In this document: positions 24,592 to 32,589 of the stretch, piece after piece
Position numbering within the stretch: the first letter of the stretch is position 1
Layout: each line of letters opens with the position of its first letter
Assembly: GCA_021732995.1 (NCBI GenBank)
Contig: JAKFWA010000070.1
Location: forward strand, 1 to 64,000
From: Planctomycetaceae bacterium
Lineage (GTDB): Bacteria; Planctomycetota; Planctomycetia; Planctomycetales; Planctomycetaceae
Reading direction: 5' to 3'
Length of the DNA stretch: 64,000 bases
Notes under the pieces: generated by a model
What the model was told of the DNA's origin: nothing
Databases searched by the model: none
Seen by the model: only the letters and a program-made list of their open reading frames with translations
Made by a program: the position numbers and the translations under genes

Positions 24592-27500
24592 ATGAGCATT
24601 TGGGAAATCTGTATTCGGCGACCGATCTTCACCCTGATGCTGGTCAGCGCCCCGGTTGTGCTGGGACTGGCAGCGTATCCTCGGCTGGGCGTGGATCTGT
24701 TCCCCAACGTCGATCTTCCGGTCGTCGTCGTCACGATGACGCTCAAGGGGGCGAGCGTGGAGGAGATGGAAACCTCCATCACGAAGGAAGTGGAAGAGGT
24801 CGTCAATACGATTTCGGGTATCGACGAATTGCGATCGACCACGAAAGAGGGCTTCTCTCAGGTCGTCATCAATTTTCACCTCTACAAAGACGGAGACATT
24901 GCGGCCCAAGAGGTGCGCGACAAGATCTCCACGATTCTCAGCCGGTTGCCCGTCGGCACCGATCCGCCGCTCGTCGATAAGTTCGACATTGATGCGGCCC
25001 CCGTGGCGACCATCGCGGTTTCCGGTGGCCGCAATTTTCGCGAGGTCACTGAGATCGCCCGCAAGTCGATCAAGGAAGATTTGGAAACGGTGCAGGGAGT
25101 GGGGGCGGTCACGCTGGTTGGCGGCCAGCGGCGCGCGGTCAACGTCTATGTCGATACTGACAAGCTGGTGGCTTACATGCTGTCCGCCGACGATGTGCGT
25201 CAAGCGCTGATTCGACAGAACCTGGAACTCCCCGGCGGGCGTGTCGATCAAGGGACGCAAGAGCTTGTACTCCGGACGATGGGACGACTGGAAAAGTCGT
25301 CGGATTTCCTCGACCTGATTGTGGCGAATCGCAAGGATCAACCAATTCGCATTCGCGATATTGGTCGCGTGGATGATGGGGTTGAAGAACCGCGCGGCCT
25401 GAGTCGGTTGGACGGCGAAAACGCCGTGAGTCTCATTGTTCAGAAGCAGTCCGGGACGAACACCGTTGAAGTCGTCCATGCGGTCAAAGCACGGTTGAAC
25501 AAGATTACGCCGTTCCTACCGCCCGACATCAAGACCGTGATCATTCGCGATCAGTCGCGATTCATCGAAGCCTCCATTGAAGAGGTGAAATTCCATCTGG
25601 TCCTGGCCGCGATTCTCGTAAGTCTCACGATCCTGGTCTTCATCCGGGATTGGCGCACGACGATCATCGCCACGCTGGCGATTCCCACGTCGATGGTCCC
25701 GACGTTTGCCTTCATGGCGTTCATGGGCTTTTCCCTGAACAACATCACCATGCTGGGCTTGATCCTGGCCATCGGCATTGTGATTGACGATGCGGTGGTC
25801 GTGCATGAGAACATCTTCCGACACATGGAAGAATTTGGCCGTTCAGCGATGGAAGCGGCCCGCTCCGCGACATCGGAAATCGCATCCGCCGTTGTCGCAA
25901 CAACGGTCTCGTTGCTGGTGATTTTCATTCCGGTGGCGTTCATGCAGGGACGGATCGGCCGGTTCTTCAACTCGTTCGGCTTTACCGTCGGTTTCGCGAT
26001 TCTGATGAGCATGTTCGTCTCGTTCACGATGACGCCCATGCTTTGCTCTCGTTTTCTCAAGTTGGAAAAGGGGCACAAGACCAGCAAATCGGGCTTCTTT
26101 ACGCGACTGCTGGATGGGTCTTACCTTTGGATTCTTAGGCTGTCTCTTCGTCACCGCTGGGCCATTGTGCTCTTGTCGATTGGCACGCTCGTCTCAACGC
26201 CAGTCGTGTTCGGCTGGATCGGCAAGGATTTCGTACCCAAGGACGACCAGAGTGATTTTGAAGTCGTGATGACGCTGCCGGAAGGTTACACGCTCGACCG
26301 AGGCAATAAGCTCCTCATTGAGATCGAAGAGCGCCTCAAGCAGTTACGCGGCGTCACGCACGTCTTCACGATTATCGGCGATACGACGGGGCGCGTCGCC
26401 AAGGGACAAGGCGATGTCACCGAAGCTCGCGTCTACTGCCGACTCATCGACCTCGCAGAACGCGAATACTCGCAGTTCGAAGTGATGGCGGATGCCCGCA
26501 AGGTCATGAGTGAATACGTCGATCTTCGCGTCGCCGTGCAGGAAGTGGCGGCATTCCAGGCAACAGGTTTCCGACAGGTCGATGTGGATTTGAATCTTGT
26601 CGGCCCTGATCTAAACAAATTGCAGGAGTATGCCGCCAAGATTGTGGCTTGGATGGAAACGCGCGGTCATTACGTGGACGTTGACACCAGCCTGTCCTTG
26701 AGCAAGCCGGAATTGCGCGTACGGATCGACCGCGAGCGAGCCTCGGACTTGGGTGTGTCGGTGCAAACCGTGGCCTCGACCCTCGGCATCCTCGTCGGCG
26801 GTGAACCGGTCAGCAAGTACAAGGAAGATGACGAGCAATACGATGTCTGGCTGCGAGCGGAACAGTCATTCCGCGACAACCCGGCGGCCGTCGATTCGCT
26901 GACAATCCCGACCACGAAGGCGGGACTGGTTCGGCTGTCGAATGTGGCGAGGTTGGAACCTGCTCTTGGACCGACGGCCATTGATCGCTACGGCAGACAA
27001 CGGCAGATCATTGTGCTAGCCAATCTCAAAGGCATTGCGCTGGGTGAAGCCATCAAGGATGTTGGTGACTATGTGAAAACGCTGGATTTGCCACCGGGCT
27101 ACCGTCACGAATTCATCGGCCGCGCGAAGTTGCTGTCCGAGTCCAACACGAACTTTGTGATCGCGTTTCTGCTGAGCTTCCTGTTCATGTACATGGTGCT
27201 GGCGGCGCAATTCGAGAGTCTGGTCCACCCCATCACAATTCTGCTGGCGCTGCCGCTGACGCTGCCGTTCGCGTTCCTGTCGTTGTTTTTCCTGCGGACC
27301 AACTTCGACATCTACGCGGTCTTCGGCCTGTTTATGCTGTTCGGCATCGTGAAGAAGAACGGCATCTTGCAGATCGACTATACGAACGTCCTGCGTTCGC
27401 GTGGCATGGAACTCAATGCGGCAATTCTGGAAGCGAACAAGACGCGCTTGCGACCAATCCTCATGACAACCTTGATGCTCATCGCCGCAATGGTCCCGAT

Positions 27501-27729
27501 CGCACTTGGTCGCGGCCCCGGTGCTGGCGCTCGCGCGAGCATGGCCAAAGTCATCATCGGCGGACAGGGGCTTTCGCTGCTCTTGACGCTTTTGGTGACT
27601 CCCGTTGCCTACTCGCTGTGGGAAGATTTTACTGCTGTCTGGAATCGAATCACCCGCAGGTTTTCCAAGAAGGACGCTGAAACGCCCGTGCATCCCGAGC
27701 CGCCGGTTGTTGAGACCGTTGCGAGTTAG
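24592..27729 (+). CDS. RND family multidrug/metabolite efflux transporter
   Basis: This 1045-residue inner-membrane proton antiporter belongs to the AcrB/MexB-like (HAE-1) group. It has the 12-TM two-repeat architecture: TM1 at IRRPIFTLMLVSAPVVLGLA; first periplasmic loop with TSITKEVEEVVNTISGIDEL; TM4 region with GLILAIGIVIDDAVVVHENI, which includes the proton-relay Asp pair; and second half with FGLFMLFGIVKKNGILQIDY. Length fits the family. The ATG at 24592 follows CAGGGTG and removes a non-homologous N-terminal stretch. It is the last gene of the operon. Substrates cannot be read from the sequence. Confidence 0.95.
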   Translation: MSIWEICIRRPIFTLMLVSAPVVLGLAAYPRLGVDLFPNVDLPVVVVTMTLKGASVEEMETSITKEVEEVVNTISGIDELRSTTKEGFSQVVINFHLYKDGDIAAQEVRDKISTILSRLPVGTDPPLVDKFDIDAAPVATIAVSGGRNFREVTEIARKSIKEDLETVQGVGAVTLVGGQRRAVNVYVDTDKLVAYMLSADDVRQALIRQNLELPGGRVDQGTQELVLRTMGRLEKSSDFLDLIVANRKDQPIRIRDIGRVDDGVEEPRGLSRLDGENAVSLIVQKQSGTNTVEVVHAVKARLNKITPFLPPDIKTVIIRDQSRFIEASIEEVKFHLVLAAILVSLTILVFIRDWRTTIIATLAIPTSMVPTFAFMAFMGFSLNNITMLGLILAIGIVIDDAVVVHENIFRHMEEFGRSAMEAARSATSEIASAVVATTVSLLVIFIPVAFMQGRIGRFFNSFGFTVGFAILMSMFVSFTMTPMLCSRFLKLEKGHKTSKSGFFTRLLDGSYLWILRLSLRHRWAIVLLSIGTLVSTPVVFGWIGKDFVPKDDQSDFEVVMTLPEGYTLDRGNKLLIEIEERLKQLRGVTHVFTIIGDTTGRVAKGQGDVTEARVYCRLIDLAEREYSQFEVMADARKVMSEYVDLRVAVQEVAAFQATGFRQVDVDLNLVGPDLNKLQEYAAKIVAWMETRGHYVDVDTSLSLSKPELRVRIDRERASDLGVSVQTVASTLGILVGGEPVSKYKEDDEQYDVWLRAEQSFRDNPAAVDSLTIPTTKAGLVRLSNVARLEPALGPTAIDRYGRQRQIIVLANLKGIALGEAIKDVGDYVKTLDLPPGYRHEFIGRAKLLSESNTNFVIAFLLSFLFMYMVLAAQFESLVHPITILLALPLTLPFAFLSLFFLRTNFDIYAVFGLFMLFGIVKKNGILQIDYTNVLRSRGMELNAAILEANKTRLRPILMTTLMLIAAMVPIALGRGPGAGARASMAKVIIGGQGLSLLLTLLVTPVAYSLWEDFTAVWNRITRRFSKKDAETPVHPEPPVVETVAS

Positions 27730-28104
27730 TTGACGGAAGCTCCGACGAAAGTTGGGCAATCTCAGGGGGGGCGGAAGTCAGGGGCCGGAATCGCGCAGTG
27801 CGTACTCGCTTTCCTTTTGACCGTGTCTGCTTGGCAGAATATTGCTCTCTAACCAAATCCCATCAGTCGTAGAGCAGCAAATCGTTCAGGATTTTCGCGA
27901 CGCCTTTGCGTCGGAATCGGCAGAGAAGCCCGCCACCTTCGGCTTTTGAAAAACAACGGCTCAGACGCCACCTGTGACCCCGGTCATTGTTAGCAGGATG
28001 AATCCAGAGAGTTAGGCTGCAACCTCTTGTGCCATTGCAACTAACGACTTCGGCCAGTTTCTCAAAGGGTCGAAAAAAAGTTCAATAGACGTCCTGTCAC
28101 CCCG

Positions 28105-28130
28105 ATTTTTGGCCGGTGACGGCCAAAAAT
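28105..28130. repeat. perfect 11-bp inverted repeat with GTGA loop
   Basis: ATTTTTGGCCG and CGGCCAAAAAT flank GTGA. The palindrome stands 375 bp after the RND gene in an otherwise gene-free interval (27730-28230), and could act as a hairpin in either direction. The interval before it shows no gene. Confidence 0.5.
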
Positions 28131-28133
28131 AGA

Positions 28134-28209
28134 GAGTTGAGCGGAGAAAGTAGAGAGTAGGCAGAGCAGGTACCCAACCGCTCAACTCGGTCTCCTTTCT
28201 ACTTTCTCC
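28134..28209. repeat. interleaved inverted repeats before the four-helix-bundle gene
   Basis: GAGTTGAGCGG (28134-28144) is complementary to CCGCTCAACTC (28178-28188), and GGAGAAAGTAG (28143-28153) to CTACTTTCTCC (28199-28209). The two 11-bp perfect pairs cross, so an RNA here would form either a pseudoknot or two exclusive hairpins. They end 21 bp before the next gene's start. Confidence 0.55.
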
Positions 28210-28230
28210 TCTCTTATTCCGGCGTCAAAG

Positions 28231-28593
28231 ATGGCGTTCGCCTTCGAAAAGCTGCTGGTCTACCAAAAGTCCGTCGACTGCGCCGACGCCCTCTGCCAGC
28301 CCACTGAAGGCTTTTCACGCGGTTACGGTTTTCTCGTCGATCAACTCAACCGCTCCGCTCTTTCCATTGCCGCGATTATCGCCGAAGGAAACGGAAGGTT
28401 CACCAAGCCCGACCGAAGACACTTCTTCGGAATTCCACGAGGCTCGGTCCAGGAATGTGTACCGCTACTCGAATTGGCATCGAGGCGAAAACTGCTGAAT
28501 GAGCAGGACCATCTTGAACTCGAGAGTTCGCTTGAAGAAATCGCGCGGATGCTGTCAGGCTTGATCAAGGGTCTTGAGAATCGTGAAGTATGA
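28231..28593 (+). CDS. four-helix-bundle protein (IVS/S23 type)
   Basis: This 120-residue protein is a member of the four-helix-bundle family first found in 23S rRNA intervening sequences (TIGR02436), which is related to the Avd accessory proteins of diversity-generating retroelements. Family signs are FEKLLVYQKSVDCADAL at the start, LVDQLNRSALSIAAIIAEGN and GSVQECVPLLELA. No reverse transcriptase lies nearby, and no rRNA gene is present, so it is a free-standing copy. No clear Shine-Dalgarno is visible. It is preceded by the crossing inverted repeats at 28134-28209. The biochemical role of free-standing members is unknown. Confidence 0.85.
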   Translation: MAFAFEKLLVYQKSVDCADALCQPTEGFSRGYGFLVDQLNRSALSIAAIIAEGNGRFTKPDRRHFFGIPRGSVQECVPLLELASRRKLLNEQDHLELESSLEEIARMLSGLIKGLENREV

Positions 28594-28659
28594 ACGCGCG
28601 CCAGAAAAAGTTCTGTCAGCGCCTTGTCATTCCGACTCATTGCAAGGCATTTCCACAGA

Positions 28660-28960
28660 ATGACTTACGACAAGGCTGCTCCGGCACCCTTGTTTCGTTT
28701 TGCGGTTTCTCTGCAAGCTTTAGCCAGCGGCCTTGAGCAACCGGCCCACGTTGCGAGCGCTCACCGGAAGTGCTTGCCGTGTGAGTTCCCGCTCCAATTG
28801 CGCGGTGCTCTTGCAGGTCCACCGCAAGGGCGATTGCGGATCCCCGCGCTTCGCAGAATCAACCAACCGCTCCAGGGCCGACGCCAATTGGGAGGGCGCA
28901 GCGGTCACTCGTTTCCGGCCTCCTCAGGGCCGACGATTTCACGCCGCAAGAGCGGCGACT
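28660..28960 (-). pseudogene. ISAzo13-like transposase relic
   Basis: The minus strand encodes GGRKRVTAAPSQ, then RGDPQSPLRWTCKSTAQLER and VSARNVGRLLKAAG, a pattern typical of the N-terminal third of ISAzo13-family transposases. An in-frame TGA lies at 28924-28926, and a TAA at 28720-28722 replaces the expected Tyr codon before SLQRNRKT. Similarity fades at both ends, and no terminal repeats or catalytic domain remain. It is a decayed fragment beside a probably truncated gene. The rest of 28594-29330 has no other supported gene apart from 28979-29170. Confidence 0.65.
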
Positions 28961-28978
28961 CCTTCCGTTACTCGTTCG

Positions 28979-29170
28979 TCAAGTTCCTCCTGTTCGCGCT
29001 TGATGGGTACGCGGTCTCGGCCTGGTGAAGCGTGCCGTGGCAGCTTCGAGTTCATCCAGCGTGACGGGGTCGGCGCTCAGTGCGGCAATCGCTCGATCTG
29101 CGCAACTCGCGTGGATTGTTCCAGACCAATCAGAGTCTACCTCGCGTACCAGCAGGCGAACTTCACTCAT
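28979..29170 (-). CDS. short hypothetical protein, probably truncated
   Basis: This frame reads MSEVRLLVREVDSDWSGTIH, then CADRAIAALSADPVTLDELE for 63 residues in all. The first 48 residues look like a genuine folded N-terminus; the final 15 are basic low complexity and run into the transposase relic, which suggests the original 3' end was lost. It lies 160 bp downstream of the SNF2 helicase in the same direction and may have been its operon partner. Confidence 0.4.
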   Translation of the reverse strand: MSEVRLLVREVDSDWSGTIHASCADRAIAALSADPVTLDELEAATARFTRPRPRTHQARTGGT

Positions 29171-29330
29171 CGCAGCACCGTCACCTGCTATTACAGAGTG
29201 ATCCTCGAACAAACTGTACGTACTGCAACCATTTGTACCACTCCAGCAAGCTGCGGTTATTCGCCAGATGGTCAAGAGCGACGTGGTGCATCTTCAGCGT
29301 TATGGCTGCTGCGGACTTTCTCCTGGTCAG

Positions 29331-32096
29331 TCACGATGTCTTGTGCGGGACCAGGAGTTGGGCCAGGGTCGCCGCGAATCTTGAGAGCGATGCGTCGTCC
29401 GGAAGCGTCAGTCGTAGCTGGGGCCGGCCGGCTTCGTCCCGTTCGACGCTGTCATGCAGGCCGTCACGCAGACGGTTCACTAAGAGGGGATCGGGAGCCG
29501 GGCGGTTCTGTTCCGCGATCAGTTCGCTGACCAGTTGCAGTGCGGCACCGAGCAGTTGGCCTCCGGCAGCGGCCACGCGCTCGCGGCGTTCTTCCACCCG
29601 ACGAGTCTCTTCCTCCACCCGGGACTGTAATGAACAATCCACCGGTGCGTCGGGAGTCTTACCGAGCAGCCGTTCGACCCGGCGGCGGAGTTCCTCGATG
29701 CCGCTCTCCATCTGCACTTCGTTGACGTCGCTGTCGGCCTCCAGGGCCGCGGCGGCGAGTTCCGCTTTCGAGGCGAGAGTGTCGAGGAGGCGTTCTTCAA
29801 GCGTCTCTTCGGTCACCAGCAGATAGACATGCACGGGGTTCTTCTGCCCCATGCGATGTGCCCTGGCGATCCGCTGTTCCAGGACGGCGGGGTTCCACGG
29901 GAGGTCGACGTTAATCACCGTGTTGGCCGACTGCAGGTTCAAACCGGTGCTGCCAGCGTTGGTCAGTAGGATGACGCGGCAGTCCGGGTCACTTTGGAAC
30001 CGTCGCACCAGTGCCGGACGTTGCTTCTGTGGGACGCTGCCGTCCAGGCGGACGAACGGCATCTCCAGCCGTTCGAGGATCGGTTCGATCAGGTCATGCA
30101 TGCGTTTCCATTCGCTGAACAGCACGATCTTGCGGTCGGGCTGTTCGGCCAACTGCTCCAGCAGTTCCGTCAGTTGGGCCAGTTTGCTGCTGTAGTTCGG
30201 TCCCTCCGGGTTTACCAGCCCGGTTCCGTTCGCGCAGAGCCTGCACATCAAGAGCGCCTTCTGCAGACGCAGCAGATCCATCTCCGTGAGGTATGGCTTG
30301 TTGGTGATCTGTGCGACGGTCTGCGAGTAACCGGCGTGCATTTCGAGTTGTTCTTCCGTGGGACGGATGCGGATCACGGAGGTCGTTCGCTCGGGAAGCT
30401 GGTGCAGGACTTCCTGACGCGTCCGCCGCAGCAGGATCGGCTTCAATTGCTCACGCAACTCGTCCAGCTTGCGGAACCCGAGGACCCGGCCCTTGTCATC
30501 GACATTGCGATGTTTATGAAAGAACCGGAAGGCGGGCCCAAGCCGATGTTCGTCGACGAACTTCACGACCGTGTACAGCTCGTCCAGCCGGTTCTCCATC
30601 GGCGTGCCGCTCAGCACAAGAGCGAAGGGACTGCGCAGCGAGCGGACCACTTGCGACGTCTTCGACTCCCAGTTCTTGATCCGCTGCCCTTCGTCCAGGA
30701 TGATCAGATCCCACGGAGCTTGTTCCACCGCAGCGAGGTCTCGCTGTACTTGTTCGTAGTTGCAGATAGTGAAGAACGTGTCGTTCTGATAGATCTGCTG
30801 ACGTTCTTTCATTCGACCGATGACGATTTCGGCGGAACGATCGGTGAACCGTTGGATCTCGTCGCGCCACTGCCCCTTGACGGACGCCGGACAGATAACG
30901 AGCACCCGCTGAATCCCGGCGAGCCGTGCGAGCAACTCCGCGGTCGCGATCCCTTGAATGGTTTTCCCAAGCCCCATGTCGTCCGCCAGAATGGCACGTC
31001 CCGCTCCCGCAGCGAACGCGACGCCGTCCAGCTGATAGGGCAGCAGCGGCTGCTTGAGCAGCGTCGTGCGAAGCGGATGTGTTTGCGGATCGCGACGGAT
31101 CGCGGCAGTCTTCTCCTGCAGTTGCCGACGCACCAGTTCACGTTCGATCCACTCTTCCGCGTCCGGATAGACGAGTACGTCGTGCCCGGCGCGTTCCAGT
31201 TTTTTCAGACAGGCCATCGCTGTGGATGCATCGTCCAGCGGCTCTTCCAACCACCGTCCGACGATTCGTCGGACGGTGTCGGGAGAGTCGTCCGGCAGCG
31301 TGAACCGCAGCGCGGCATCACCACGGTAGTCGATCCACAGCCACGTCTGTTGTACGCTTGGTCGGCGTTGCAACTCCCGCTGGCTGAACCGCGCCTGGAC
31401 CTTTTCGAGAGTGTGCAGGATGTGCTTGCATGTGCCGAGGCGATTCGTACGGAAGTCGGGGCAGGAACAGTAGGCTTCTCCCGGTCGATCTCCCTGCAGA
31501 GAAACGCGGTAGGACTTGCCGGACTGAAGGCTCGTCAGCGTGTAATCGCACCAGGGGGTGCCGGGGTTGGCGGAGCGCAACGTCATCCGTTCCTGCTGAG
31601 CCCGTTGACGGCGCTCGTCGAGCGCCCGTTCAACGAGTTCCTGTTCGGTCAGCAACTCGAATGGCACCGTCTCGTCCGGAGGGGCGGAAAGCCCCAGCGG
31701 AAGCTTCTGCTCGAGCAGCAGGTTCAACGCGGCTCCGGCGTGTTCGCAAGGAACATCACATCGGTCGCAGCGCAGATGCAGTTCCTGCGCGCGAGCGGTT
31801 TTCTGCGTCAGTACGACGATAGCCTTCCCGGCGGGCAATGCTTCATCCGGAATGCTGACACGAAACAGATCCCCCGCCAGATAGACGTGGTCCTCAGTAT
31901 TCAGGTCCCAGCGTTGCCCACCGTTGCGCAGGAGTTGCTCCCCCTTCTCGCCGAGCAGCCGGCAAGCCTGTATGTACGTCAAACGCGCCACGCGGTCGCG
32001 GAACGAAATACGTTTCTTGCTTTTAGAATAGCCCGCGCGCGGTTGTCCCTCGGGAGAAGCTTTCACGCGGCCTGAAGACGCAACGATGCGCGGCAT
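29331..32096 (-). CDS. SWIM-domain SNF2-family helicase/ATPase
   Basis: This 921-residue Swi2/Snf2 ATPase translocates on dsDNA to remodel bound proteins. An N-terminal SWIM zinc finger is visible (EAYCSCPDF, then GTCKH, near residues 208-225), plus an additional CDRCDVPCEHA cluster near 110. The helicase core shows motif I DDMGLGKT, motif II DEGQ (Asp-Glu-Gly-Gln rather than DEAH/DEAQ), motif III LSGTPMENR, motif V SAGSTGLNLQ-type sequence and motif VI QRIARAHRMGQ. The C-terminal 170 residues are an extra helical region. Bacterial SWIM-SNF2 proteins resemble RapA in function, but the true role is unknown. A second, distinct SNF2 protein lies at 62059-64000. Confidence 0.92.
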   Translation of the reverse strand: MPRIVASSGRVKASPEGQPRAGYSKSKKRISFRDRVARLTYIQACRLLGEKGEQLLRNGGQRWDLNTEDHVYLAGDLFRVSIPDEALPAGKAIVVLTQKTARAQELHLRCDRCDVPCEHAGAALNLLLEQKLPLGLSAPPDETVPFELLTEQELVERALDERRQRAQQERMTLRSANPGTPWCDYTLTSLQSGKSYRVSLQGDRPGEAYCSCPDFRTNRLGTCKHILHTLEKVQARFSQRELQRRPSVQQTWLWIDYRGDAALRFTLPDDSPDTVRRIVGRWLEEPLDDASTAMACLKKLERAGHDVLVYPDAEEWIERELVRRQLQEKTAAIRRDPQTHPLRTTLLKQPLLPYQLDGVAFAAGAGRAILADDMGLGKTIQGIATAELLARLAGIQRVLVICPASVKGQWRDEIQRFTDRSAEIVIGRMKERQQIYQNDTFFTICNYEQVQRDLAAVEQAPWDLIILDEGQRIKNWESKTSQVVRSLRSPFALVLSGTPMENRLDELYTVVKFVDEHRLGPAFRFFHKHRNVDDKGRVLGFRKLDELREQLKPILLRRTRQEVLHQLPERTTSVIRIRPTEEQLEMHAGYSQTVAQITNKPYLTEMDLLRLQKALLMCRLCANGTGLVNPEGPNYSSKLAQLTELLEQLAEQPDRKIVLFSEWKRMHDLIEPILERLEMPFVRLDGSVPQKQRPALVRRFQSDPDCRVILLTNAGSTGLNLQSANTVINVDLPWNPAVLEQRIARAHRMGQKNPVHVYLLVTEETLEERLLDTLASKAELAAAALEADSDVNEVQMESGIEELRRRVERLLGKTPDAPVDCSLQSRVEEETRRVEERRERVAAAGGQLLGAALQLVSELIAEQNRPAPDPLLVNRLRDGLHDSVERDEAGRPQLRLTLPDDASLSRFAATLAQLLVPHKTS

Positions 32097-32589
32097 GGAC
32101 GTTCTTTCCGTGATGGGACCGTGAGGTTGGCGAAGGAGGTCTCCTATACCTTGGCCGACATCTCAAATCCATCGTCCGGTGCTCTACCGTTGAGAACCGG
32201 TTCCGGATGCAGTGCAGGTCAGCGGTTCGTTAACCTTCACTGCGGCCTTGAGCCAAGCGGATAAATTGGCTCATGAATCGGCTGACTGGATCTGCTGCAT
32301 CGATACAGGCTCACATGACAACTGCAACACTCGACATCTTCGCTGACTGAGTTGCTTGATTTCGTCCGTGAGATGATTGGGAATCAGTTCGCTGGCGAGG
32401 TACCTTCTGCTTCAGGCTGCCAAGCGCAGACGCTACGCTTACTCGCTGCATTCAGGTGCCAACCCAAGCAGTGCTGAAGCACAACCAGCCAAGAATCCCC
32501 CGCCGACATCATCCCACCCGTTCCCTAGCCAGCCCGACCACACGTAGGTCACCCCTTCCTGAAGCTGGCGTAAGAACGAAAAGCTGCCC
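32097..32589. other. gene-free interval
   Basis: I see no convincing gene, RNA or repeat here. It must contain the divergent promoters of the helicase and the DUF1592 gene, but no clear boxes were identified. Confidence 0.5.

Noticed and set aside
29994-32075. 693-residue plus-strand frame opposite the SWIM-SNF2 helicase
   Set aside because: It is antisense to a gene with complete helicase motifs; long antisense frames are expected at this GC content.
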